Shown here piece by piece: positions 7,790-14,535 of a stretch of DNA of 36,764 bases (positions within the stretch are counted from its first letter, which is position 1; the number at the start of each line of letters is the position of its first letter). The notes under the pieces are model-generated. The model saw only the letters and a program-made list of their open reading frames with translations. It searched no databases and was not told where the DNA came from. A program made the translations under genes and the position numbers. The DNA is taken from contig CAIRCU010000055.1 of the NCBI GenBank assembly GCA_903877165.1, forward strand, positions 1-36,764, given 5' to 3'. The stretch comes from Methanobacteriota archaeon (GTDB taxonomy: Archaea; Thermoplasmatota; E2; DHVEG-1).

Positions 7790-9103
7790 TCAAGCTTGAT
7801 GTATAAATGTTTTAGCCTTCTCCTCAATCACGCTGCCCTGCAGCCGATGGCACTGCGCGATCAGACGCCCTTTAATGGCATCATGACACGTCACACGCAC
7901 CAGGATCCCATTCTCATACGACACAGAAGTGACCTTCGCCTTACGGTACAATTCGGATAGGAACGCGTTCGCCGCTTTACTTGCCGGAAGCTGCATCACC
8001 AGCTCGACCTGATGTGGCAGCAAAGAGGTGATCGTCTCAAGCAAGATGTCGATATGCATTCGTTCTTTCGCTGAGATCGGCAGGCACACATGTGAACCGC
8101 AGGTTTCATGGTCATGGAGGTACGCCATGAGCCGCTCTAAATCCTTGCTGGAGAGCAGGTCGATTTTATTGACAGCGATGACGAGCGGCGCCTCCACGCC
8201 GATCTCCCGAAGCTCAGCTAACGACACCTGAAGTTTCTTTGCCACCATCGCAGGGTCTTCGCTGCCGTCCACGACCACGACGACGATGTCCGCGAGCTCG
8301 ATTTCCTCCAGGGTGGAATGGAAGGCGTCCACGATCCAAGAGGGAAGGTTCTCAATGAAACCGACGGTGTCCGTCAGAAGGATTGGCGGGCTTTTTCCCT
8401 CAGTCTGCTCCTTGATATTCCGCGTTGTCGTCGACAGCGTCGAGAACAGCCGCTCCTCGACCTTGACCGAACCAGCGGACAGCACATTCATCAAACTGCT
8501 TTTCCCGGCGTTGGTGTACCCGGCGAGCGAGACGGCGTAGAATCCGCTTCGATGCCGCGTCTGGCGTTGCAGCTCACGGGTCTGCCGGATATGGTCTAGC
8601 TCCTCCTTGATTTTTTTTACTTGCCGCTTAATCATCTCGTAGTAGTCGTCAACTTGGTACTCCCCGCCGGCCATGAGTCCGGGGTGCTCTCCCGCTTTAG
8701 ATCGATGGATGAGTTCGCGGACGTGCGGCCGTTCGTACTGCAGCTGGGCGAGCCGGACCTGCAGGTGTGCCTCTTGTCGGTCCGCGTGCTCCGCGAAGAT
8801 CGCGAGGATTAATCGAACCCGGTCGTAGACTTCGACCTCAAGCTTTTTTTCAAGCGTGAACCACTGCGACGGCTTCAGCTCGCCGTTGACAATGACTAAA
8901 TCGATCTTCGGGTCGGCGTCGGCGAGGTAGTCATGAATCTCCTCGACTTTTCCTGAGCCGATGTAGAAGTTCGCATCGGGGGTCTTTCGGATTTGAAGAA
9001 ACGTCTTCTGAATACAGTATCCTAAGGTGTCTGCGAGTTCAGCAAGCTCCCTGATATTCTCGGTGATGGAGATGATGATGGCATGTTTCTGAGGCGTCGT
9101 CAT
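7790..9103 (-). CDS. hflX: HflX-type ribosome-associated GTPase
   Basis: GTPase of the OBG-HflX group, 437 residues, which binds the large ribosomal subunit and in bacteria splits stalled ribosomes. An N-terminal HflX domain (IGSGKVEEI, VIVNGELKPSQ) is followed by a helical linker (RLAQLQYERPHVRELIHRSK) and the G domain: G1 GYTNAGKSS at about 195-203, G3 DTVGF at about 245, G4 NKID at about 312. A C-terminal domain of about 80 residues follows. I chose the ATG at 9103, which overlaps the upstream stop as ATGA with AGGTGG upstream. Another ATG 15 bases earlier is possible. It is the last gene of a four-gene operon. Confidence 0.93.
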   Translation of the reverse strand: MTTPQKHAIIISITENIRELAELADTLGYCIQKTFLQIRKTPDANFYIGSGKVEEIHDYLADADPKIDLVIVNGELKPSQWFTLEKKLEVEVYDRVRLILAIFAEHADRQEAHLQVRLAQLQYERPHVRELIHRSKAGEHPGLMAGGEYQVDDYYEMIKRQVKKIKEELDHIRQTRELQRQTRHRSGFYAVSLAGYTNAGKSSLMNVLSAGSVKVEERLFSTLSTTTRNIKEQTEGKSPPILLTDTVGFIENLPSWIVDAFHSTLEEIELADIVVVVVDGSEDPAMVAKKLQVSLAELREIGVEAPLVIAVNKIDLLSSKDLERLMAYLHDHETCGSHVCLPISAKERMHIDILLETITSLLPHQVELVMQLPASKAANAFLSELYRKAKVTSVSYENGILVRVTCHDAIKGRLIAQCHRLQGSVIEEKAKTFIHQA

Positions 9104-9744
9104 TGTTTGGAGAACCACCTGAGGGTGCCGATGAAGCGTTGCAGCGCCGTGATGTTGCCGACGACTGCGAAGAGGATCATGGCGATTTCAAGGATCGTGA
9201 GGTTATACGGGAGGGTGACCGTGGTGCCCAGGAAAATGTGTTGGAGGACGGGGAAGACGATAAGCAGGGCGAGGCGGTCCGCGCGGCCGAGCAGCCCGGA
9301 GTAGTCGCGTTTGCAGCCGACGGCCTGTGCCTGGGTGCCCATGTAGCTGGTCAGCAGCACGCCAACCACGGCGAGCAGTCCGATCGGTGGACGGCACCAG
9401 GGGCTCAGGGCGAGACCGCCGATGATGAAGACGTCGGCGTAGCGATCGAGGGCGTGATCGAGGAAGTCACCACGGGCTGAGGCGCGCTGGGAGAGGACCG
9501 CGACTTTGCCATCGATGGCATCGAAGAGGCCGTTGAGAGTGATACATCCGGCCGCGATAAAAAGGAGAAAATTCGTCGGCTCGTTGCCTGGTGTTGAGAG
9601 GTAGAAGAGGGTGCCAGCGGCCACAGCGAAGAACAAGGCGAGCGCGGTGAGGAGATCAGGTGGGAAGGAGCGGAAGGGTCGAGCGAGCGCAGTGAGGAGG
9701 GGATCCATTCGATGCCGCGTTGCGTCAAGGACTATACGTCTCAC
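9100..9744 (-). CDS. CDP-alcohol phosphatidyltransferase
   Basis: Integral membrane enzyme that transfers a phosphoalcohol onto CDP-archaeol, 214 residues from a GTG start at 9744. The family motif DG-x2-A-x8-G-x3-D-x3-D is present in DAIDGKVAVLSQ followed by RGDFLDHALDRYAD. Five to six hydrophobic helices follow the usual layout. In archaea such enzymes make archaetidylinositol phosphate, archaetidylserine or archaetidylglycerol phosphate; which one cannot be told here. The start is uncertain: an ATG at 9786 would overlap the upstream gene by 28 bp and add 14 residues that look like out-of-frame sequence, and an ATG at 9708 is also possible. The end overlaps hflX by four bases. Confidence 0.88.
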   Translation of the reverse strand: MRRIVLDATRHRMDPLLTALARPFRSFPPDLLTALALFFAVAAGTLFYLSTPGNEPTNFLLFIAAGCITLNGLFDAIDGKVAVLSQRASARGDFLDHALDRYADVFIIGGLALSPWCRPPIGLLAVVGVLLTSYMGTQAQAVGCKRDYSGLLGRADRLALLIVFPVLQHIFLGTTVTLPYNLTILEIAMILFAVVGNITALQRFIGTLRWFSKQ

Positions 9745-9758
9745 CGGGCCTGCTTTTT

Positions 9759-10301
9759 TTACTCTCGGAGGATTTCTTCTGACCAATCGATGTTGCCTAT
9801 TTTATACTTTGTATCCGGTGAAAACCCCGTGGTGATGAGGGACTGGATGATCTTACCGACATCCGCAGAAGCTAGGGTGGTGGTGTCGATTTCGAAGCAG
9901 TGATCCTCGGGGTGAAGTTCCGCAACTTCGCAGAGGATGACGTCGAGGATCTCCGCCTCGACGTTCTCCTTGATTTTTGCGGGGCCGTATCGTTTCTTCT
10001 GCAGCCGCATTCGCAGTGTGGTGGGATGGCAGCGCAGAATAATAATATAACTAAGATGAAGGAGGTGGGCGAAATGGCCTTCGAATATCACGGTCTGCTC
10101 CACTTTGAAGCCTTTGAGGATCGCATCGTTGATACAGTCCATGTCCACGAGTTTCGTGTCGCGGGGTTTATCCTCCCCGCAGATGCAGCCGGATTCGGCG
10201 GCGAACCTGGTGAGGTCGACTACCTGCTGGCCGTGGGTGCGGAGCCAGTCCGCAGCCGAGGTCTTGCCTGTCCCCGGGGTGCCGGTCAGCCCGATCCACA
10301 T
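9759..10301 (-). CDS. AK6/Fap7-type adenylate kinase
   Basis: Small P-loop kinase of 180 residues in the AK6/Fap7 family, which in yeast and archaea acts with ribosomal protein S11 in maturation of the small ribosomal subunit. Walker A is GTPGTGKT at residues 7-14. Other family features are the NMP region DTKLVDMD, EGHFAHLL, and the lid segment CHPTTLRMRLQKKRYGPAK followed by the helix KENVEAEILDVIL. It begins four bases after the glyA stop, so the two are surely co-transcribed. The ATG is the only reasonable start. Ribosome biogenesis fits its operon partner HflX. Confidence 0.92.
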   Translation of the reverse strand: MWIGLTGTPGTGKTSAADWLRTHGQQVVDLTRFAAESGCICGEDKPRDTKLVDMDCINDAILKGFKVEQTVIFEGHFAHLLHLSYIIILRCHPTTLRMRLQKKRYGPAKIKENVEAEILDVILCEVAELHPEDHCFEIDTTTLASADVGKIIQSLITTGFSPDTKYKIGNIDWSEEILRE

Positions 10302-10305
10302 GGTT

Positions 10306-11598
10306 TTAGACCAGGGGGTGGTAGTCGTAGCCGCGGAATCCTTTCGTGTAGCAGTAGTGGAGCTCCTGGTAGTCTCTGCGGAATGTTTTGACGTCGTCTT
10401 TGATCTTCTTGGGGGTCTCGTGTTTGAGGAGGGCGCGTTCGAAGAAGACGGCGACGTCGTCCATCTCTGATTCCTTCATCCCGATTCTGGTGAGCTCGGG
10501 GGTGCCGAGCCGCAGGCCGGAGGGGTTAATGGGGTCGGTATCGCCTGGGATCATATTCATGTTGGTGACGATGCCGGAGTCGATGAGGGTCTTGGAGGCC
10601 TCCTTTCCTTTCCCTGGGCCGATGCTGACGAGGACTTGGTGTGACTTGGTGAACCCGAGGTCTTCGCCGAAGACTTTGAAGCCGCGGTCGTGGAGGGCGT
10701 GGGCGAGGCGTTGGGCGTTCTTGATGATCTGGTCTGCGTATGCTTCGCCGAAGTCGAGGTGCTCGGCGTAGGCGATGGCCTTGGCGGCCACGTGATGGAG
10801 GTGGTACGAAGAGGTGACGCCGGGGAAGACGCCGAAGCCGAGTTTACGCAGGAATGCTTTGTCCTCCTCCGAGGTCCCGCGGTTGGAGACGATCATGCCT
10901 CCTTGCGGGCCGGGGAGGGTCTTATGTGTGCTGCCGGTCATGACGTCCGCGCCTTCGCGGAGCGGGTCTTGGAAGCGGTTACCAGCGATGAGTCCGAGGA
11001 CGTGGGCGGCGTCGTAGACGACCGCGGCGCCGACCTCATGGGCCGCGTCAGCGATGGGTTTGAGTGGGGTGGGGAAGAGGAAGACGGACTGGCCGCAGAG
11101 CGCGAGCTTGGGTTTGATGTCGCGGATGAGTTTGACAGCGCCGTCGACGTCGATGTTCATCAGCGCGTCATCGAAGGGGTAGGAGACGAGGTTGATGCCG
11201 CGTACGCCCGCCGCTCCCCATTTCCCAAACGAGATGTGGGCGCCGTTGGCGGTGTCTAAGACTGTTGCTGTTTCGCCTGGTTTGATGAGGGCTTTGAGGA
11301 CAGCCATGTTCGCGGTGGTACCCGCGGTGGGTCGGACATCCGCGTAGGTGCAGCGGAAGAGGATCCGGGCGAGTTCCATGGCTTTCTCTTCGACGAGGTC
11401 GAAGAACTGGCAGCCTTCGTAGTAGCGGTTGCCCGGCGTGCCTTCGGCGTAGCGGCCGTGGAAGTCGGAGACCAGCATTTCGCGGCAGAGTGGGGAGAGG
11501 ACGTTTTCGCTGGCGATCATGGGCAGGGAGTTGGCGAAGAGTGCGTTGTTGTTCCTTGCCTGGAGCCGGATGTATTCCACGTCACGGAAGTATTTCAT
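10306..11598 (-). CDS. glyA: Serine hydroxymethyltransferase
   Basis: PLP enzyme interconverting serine and glycine while loading or unloading a one-carbon unit on a folate or methanopterin carrier, 430 residues. Landmarks are IASENVLSPLCREML, YAEGTPGNRYYEGCQFFD, VVYDAAHVLGLIAG, and the PLP-binding Lys at about 226 in TGSTHKTLPGPQGG. The C-terminal domain is complete. I place the start at the ATG ending at 11598 because GGTGA sits five bases upstream. An ATG four codons earlier (11610) matches the expected transcription start and could give a leaderless message. First gene of the operon with the AK6 kinase, the lipid transferase and hflX. Confidence 0.95.
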   Translation of the reverse strand: MKYFRDVEYIRLQARNNNALFANSLPMIASENVLSPLCREMLVSDFHGRYAEGTPGNRYYEGCQFFDLVEEKAMELARILFRCTYADVRPTAGTTANMAVLKALIKPGETATVLDTANGAHISFGKWGAAGVRGINLVSYPFDDALMNIDVDGAVKLIRDIKPKLALCGQSVFLFPTPLKPIADAAHEVGAAVVYDAAHVLGLIAGNRFQDPLREGADVMTGSTHKTLPGPQGGMIVSNRGTSEEDKAFLRKLGFGVFPGVTSSYHLHHVAAKAIAYAEHLDFGEAYADQIIKNAQRLAHALHDRGFKVFGEDLGFTKSHQVLVSIGPGKGKEASKTLIDSGIVTNMNMIPGDTDPINPSGLRLGTPELTRIGMKESEMDDVAVFFERALLKHETPKKIKDDVKTFRRDYQELHYCYTKGFRGYDYHPLV

Positions 11599-11630
11599 AG
11601 GAGTCACCATTTGGTGGTCTGAATGATGAG

Positions 11631-11644
11631 GTCTATTAAAAAAC
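11631..11644 (-). promoter_or_regulatory. TATA box of the glyA operon
   Basis: Minus strand TTTTTTAATAG, centred about 26 bp before 11610 and 38 bp before 11598. The T6 run may also serve to end the upstream zinc-ribbon gene transcript, whose stop is only about 35 bp away. Confidence 0.5.
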
Positions 11645-11678
11645 TATTGCGCCGATCCTTTTAGGAGACGACGAAGGG

Positions 11679-12188
11679 CTAGTCGTGTTTTTTACGCAGC
11701 ATCTGGAAGGCGGAGGGCAGGTGGATGGTGTAGATGCCGTCCTTTTGGATGACGATGGGTTCTTTTTCAAGGAGGCCTTTGAGGTCGATGCGGTAGTTGC
11801 CGGACTGTTCGATGTTGATGGTCTCCGGGTGTGGTGCGGGGTCTGCGGTGTGTTGTGTGAGTCGGGTGTGTCGTTCCTCGTCGGTGAGGGCTGGGGTGGG
11901 CATGGTTTTCTTCTTGATGCTCGCCTCGAGTTTTTGTTCGATGAGCGCGCGGAGTTCCTTGGGGGTGAGGGAGACCCGTTTATCTTCGCCGTTCTTAAGG
12001 GTCTCGTGTTTCTCGATGATGAGGTTCATGACTTTTTTGGAGACGTCCGAAGTCTCTATAGGTGCTGCTGGGGTGGTGGTCTGTTTGGTGAAGAAGAAGC
12101 GGTGGCCGTGGCATTTCGGGCAGCCTCTGAGGTATTTGTCGGTGCTGTCTTCGAAGACGTAGCCGCAGTGGAGGCATTGGTGTGGCAT
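11679..12188 (-). CDS. OapC/ArvC-type zinc-ribbon protein
   Basis: Third gene of the euryarchaeal Oap/Arv cluster, 169 residues. An N-terminal zinc ribbon is formed by Cys5, Cys8, Cys23 and Cys26 (QCLHCG and GCPKCHG). A charged linker of about 85 residues follows, and then a small C-terminal beta unit (GNYRIDLKGLLEKEPIVI, GIYTIHLPSAF) typical of this family. It starts four bases after the upstream stop and must be co-translated with the GTPase and DUF2073 genes. Family knowledge: the cluster was first noted near replication origins, and the GTPase was later tied to extracellular vesicle formation in a haloarchaeon. The role of the zinc ribbon is not established. Confidence 0.85.
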   Translation of the reverse strand: MPHQCLHCGYVFEDSTDKYLRGCPKCHGHRFFFTKQTTTPAAPIETSDVSKKVMNLIIEKHETLKNGEDKRVSLTPKELRALIEQKLEASIKKKTMPTPALTDEERHTRLTQHTADPAPHPETINIEQSGNYRIDLKGLLEKEPIVIQKDGIYTIHLPSAFQMLRKKHD

Positions 12189-12192
12189 GGGG

Positions 12193-12573
12193 TTATCCTG
12201 CTCCTTTCCCGGGGATGATGGTGGTTTCGATGCGAAAGTCGTCCTTCTTAATGAGTCTGAGGAGGTGGGCAGGGCCGATGACGGTCATGCGTGGCTTGCG
12301 GGAGACGCCGAGCATGCGGTGGAAGAGGCTGGCTTTCTCCGGCTCGTAGCCGCCGATCTCTATGCCGATGAACGAGTCGTGGTTGATTTCCTTCATGGTG
12401 CGTTCGATGAGCGCTGCCTGTTCGGTGGGCGTCAAGCCCGCTTCCAGGACGAGGATGCGGCCGCGCTTGACTTCGTTGATGATGTACGCGAGTTTCTCAG
12501 ATGAGGTGAGGCGGGCTGTGGTGTCCTTGGAGATGAGGTGAAAGGGGATCTCGGGTGGCTCTTTCTTAATCAT
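12193..12573 (-). CDS. OapB/ArvB protein (DUF2073)
   Basis: Small soluble protein of 126 residues matching DUF2073, the constant partner of the archaeal Era-like GTPase. Recognised by GRILVLEAGLTPTEQAALIE, TMKEINHDSFIGIEIGGYEP and a basic C-terminal beta region (RMTVIGPAHLLRLIKKDDF). It has no membrane segment. The ATG overlaps the GTPase stop as ATGA, so translation is coupled. No enzymatic motif is visible. A role as GTPase regulator or adaptor is inferred from its constant pairing. Confidence 0.88.
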   Translation of the reverse strand: MIKKEPPEIPFHLISKDTTARLTSSEKLAYIINEVKRGRILVLEAGLTPTEQAALIERTMKEINHDSFIGIEIGGYEPEKASLFHRMLGVSRKPRMTVIGPAHLLRLIKKDDFRIETTIIPGKGAG

Positions 12574-13238
12574 CGCGACCCTCGTTTCTTGTGTTTCTTG
12601 CTGAACTCCTTGATCATGGTGCTGTACAGGTTTTCCGTGTTGTACCCGGTGAGCGCGCTGATCGGGATGACCGGATGCTGTGGGAATGCGGACTTCAGGG
12701 TGGCGGGGCTGGCGTTCTCCGCGTCGATCTTGTTGGCCGCGATGAGCACCGGGAGGTTGCGGGCCTCGAGGTTGCCGATGATGGTGACGTTAACCTGGGT
12801 GAAGGGATCCTGGGTGGCGTCCATGACCAGGACCACGCCGTCGATGTCGTCGAGCCACTTGATCGCCTCGATGACGCCCTCAGTGGCCTCCTTCGCCCGG
12901 GTGCGGGACTCGTCCTTGCCCAGGCCATAGAGGTTCATGAACTCCTTATAATCGACCTTGGTGGCTATCCCTGGTGTGTCGACGAGGTCCATGTTGAGGG
13001 AGGAGCCGCCGTTGTTGATCTTGATGTTGGTCACGCATTTCGCGCGGCGGGTCTCATGAGGGATTTCTGAGACGCTGCCCATGATGTCCCCCGTCCAGTC
13101 GCGCAGGATCCGGTTCGCCAGCGTGGTTTTCCCGACGTTCGGCGGGCCGTAGATTCCGATCTTGGCATGCCGTTTGCCGAACACCCGCTGCATCATGAGT
13201 GAGAACTTGCTTTCCCGAACACGCTTGAAGAGTCCCAT
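12570..13238 (-). CDS. Era-like small GTPase OapA/ArvA
   Basis: Ras-superfamily (Era/TRAFAC-like) GTPase of 222 residues, first gene of the Oap/Arv cluster. A short basic helix (residues 1-24) precedes the G domain: G1 GPPNVGKTT at 31-39, G2 Thr within HETRRAKCVT, G3 DTPG at 87-90, G4 NKID at 169-172 and an SA motif (ISAL) for G5. A 30-residue helical insert follows G3. A haloarchaeal homologue is reported to drive extracellular vesicle budding. The same role here is inference. GGAGGGC lies nine bases before the ATG and a TATA box about 70 bp upstream. The basic C-terminus KKHKKRGSR could contact membrane or RNA. Confidence 0.9.
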   Translation of the reverse strand: MGLFKRVRESKFSLMMQRVFGKRHAKIGIYGPPNVGKTTLANRILRDWTGDIMGSVSEIPHETRRAKCVTNIKINNGGSSLNMDLVDTPGIATKVDYKEFMNLYGLGKDESRTRAKEATEGVIEAIKWLDDIDGVVLVMDATQDPFTQVNVTIIGNLEARNLPVLIAANKIDAENASPATLKSAFPQHPVIPISALTGYNTENLYSTMIKEFSKKHKKRGSR

Positions 13239-13303
13239 CCCTAGTAGCCCTCCAATGGACGATCCATCCAGAAATGAATGTGCAGAGATGTATAGCTTTC
13301 CTC

Positions 13304-13312
13304 CTTTAATAG
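13304..13312 (-). promoter_or_regulatory. TATA box of the Oap/Arv cluster
   Basis: Minus strand CTATTAAAG, about 70 bp before the GTPase ATG, implies a leader of about 40 nt that ends with GGAGGGC near the start. The 285-bp gap between the divergent genes also holds the plus-strand promoter at 13451. Nothing else in it looks like a gene, apart from an unconvincing 29-codon frame at 13255-13344. Confidence 0.4.
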
Positions 13313-13450
13313 ATTACGAGCCAGCAGAATTGAAGGAAACATAGAAATCCTTGCGAACGTGTCACCTGCGTACGACAATGTAATGATGACGGGTGAATCC
13401 GTACCTAAAACACAGCGATTTTCGAGGAACTATTTTGTTCTTAGAATTTG

Positions 13451-13462
13451 GATATATAATAA
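13451..13462 (+). promoter_or_regulatory. TATA box for the coiled-coil gene
   Basis: GATATATAATAA lies about 68 bp before the ATG at 13524, preceded by an AT-rich stretch. The expected leader is about 40 nt and contains GGAAGG about 10 bases before the ATG. Confidence 0.5.
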
Positions 13463-13523
13463 CAATTAAATAGCCACAACCAATTCCAAGTCTGTAGACA
13501 ACTCATTGGGAAGGCATGACTAA

Positions 13524-14495
13524 ATGGTGGAAGAAAGATTCATTGAGGAGAATGTAAAAATCAGAGCCCCTAAGGATAACTTCTTGGAACGCTTGCAGCA
13601 GGCATCTGGCGAGATCGACTCGATAAAAACTTCCTTTACCAAAGGCATGGAAGAGCTCTCCAGAGTCCAAGGCATGCTCAGCGTCGACGGCATCACCAAG
13701 ATGACCACGATGATGCAGACCTTCGAGGACCGGCTCTCCGACGCCGAACGCCGCCGCGATGAGGCCTCCGAAGGCGCCCGCCGCTTCAGCCAGGACCTGG
13801 ACAAGGAAAAAGAACGCCTCGTCAAACTCTGGGACGCGTACAAGAGCCAAGAGGAAGCCCTCGCTGCCTCAGAACGACACACCGCGGAAATCGAAACACA
13901 ACTCCGCGATGCACAGCAGACCCGTGCCACCTTCGAACGCGACGCCAACGCGCGCATCCAGACCCTCACGCACAAACTCCAGGAGCACGAGCGCGACGTC
14001 CAGCAAGTCGAAGACCTCCGCCAGCAGGCGCTCAAGTTCGACACCATCCGCCGCCAGCTCGAGGAGAACGTCGACCGGATACACAGCGAAATCACCGCCA
14101 AAGACGACGTCATCCGCAGCCTGGAACGCCAAGTCAACGATCTCAAAGAATTCGAGCAGTTCGCCGGTTTCAAAGCTAAATTCGAGGACACCGCCACTGA
14201 ACTGGAGAAGGAGAAGGAACGGCTCACCAAGCTCTTCCGGCTCTACGAGGAGACCGAAGCGGAAAACAAGGATCTGAAATCCGAAGTCGTCAAGTGGCAG
14301 GACTGGTTCGCCGCTAACGAAGACCTCTTCACTCGGCTCACATCATCCATGGAGGACCTCCGGCAGAAAAAACCGACGACAACAGTGGATATGTCTGCTG
14401 AGCTCACCGAGCTGGAGACGCCAAACTTCACGGATGCCACCACACCTACTGGCCCTGACACCAAACACAAACGCAAGCTTCGATTCAGAAAATAA
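13524..14495 (+). CDS. Coiled-coil protein of unknown function
   Basis: A 323-residue protein that is nearly all alpha-helical coiled coil (about residues 60-255), with charged heptads, a short globular N-terminus and a Ser/Thr/Pro-rich tail ending in the basic KHKRKLRFRK. It has no ATPase motif, so it is not an SMC protein itself. Two related segments lie 134 residues apart: DKEKERLVKLWDAYKSQEE at about 93-111 and EKEKERLTKLFRLYEETEAE at about 228-247. These look like a duplicated module. It is divergent from the Oap/Arv cluster and convergent with rad50. I do not recognise a family with a known role. A scaffold or a partner of a neighbour is possible but not shown. Confidence 0.8.
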   Translation: MVEERFIEENVKIRAPKDNFLERLQQASGEIDSIKTSFTKGMEELSRVQGMLSVDGITKMTTMMQTFEDRLSDAERRRDEASEGARRFSQDLDKEKERLVKLWDAYKSQEEALAASERHTAEIETQLRDAQQTRATFERDANARIQTLTHKLQEHERDVQQVEDLRQQALKFDTIRRQLEENVDRIHSEITAKDDVIRSLERQVNDLKEFEQFAGFKAKFEDTATELEKEKERLTKLFRLYEETEAENKDLKSEVVKWQDWFAANEDLFTRLTSSMEDLRQKKPTTTVDMSAELTELETPNFTDATTPTGPDTKHKRKLRFRK

Positions 14496-14534
14496 GGAAG
14501 GACCTAGCGTACCTTCCCCCATTTTCCTTTTTTT
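14496..14534 (+). terminator. Hairpin and T7 tract after the coiled-coil gene
   Basis: GGAAGG (14496-14501) pairs with CCTTCC (14512-14517), and a T-rich stretch ending in seven T (14528-14534) follows. It begins directly after the TAA and ends two bases before the convergent rad50 stop, so it insulates the two units. Confidence 0.6.
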
Positions 14535-14535
14535 C

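Noticed and set aside
13255-13344. 29-codon plus-strand frame in the gap between the GTPase cluster and the coiled-coil gene
   Set aside because: It lies over the probable minus-strand promoter and leader of the GTPase gene, has no promoter of its own and shows no structural feature.
11679-13523. Replication origin near the Oap genes
   Set aside because: The Oap name comes from origin proximity in other archaea, but no Orc1/Cdc6 gene and no origin-recognition repeat pair is seen in the flanking gaps.
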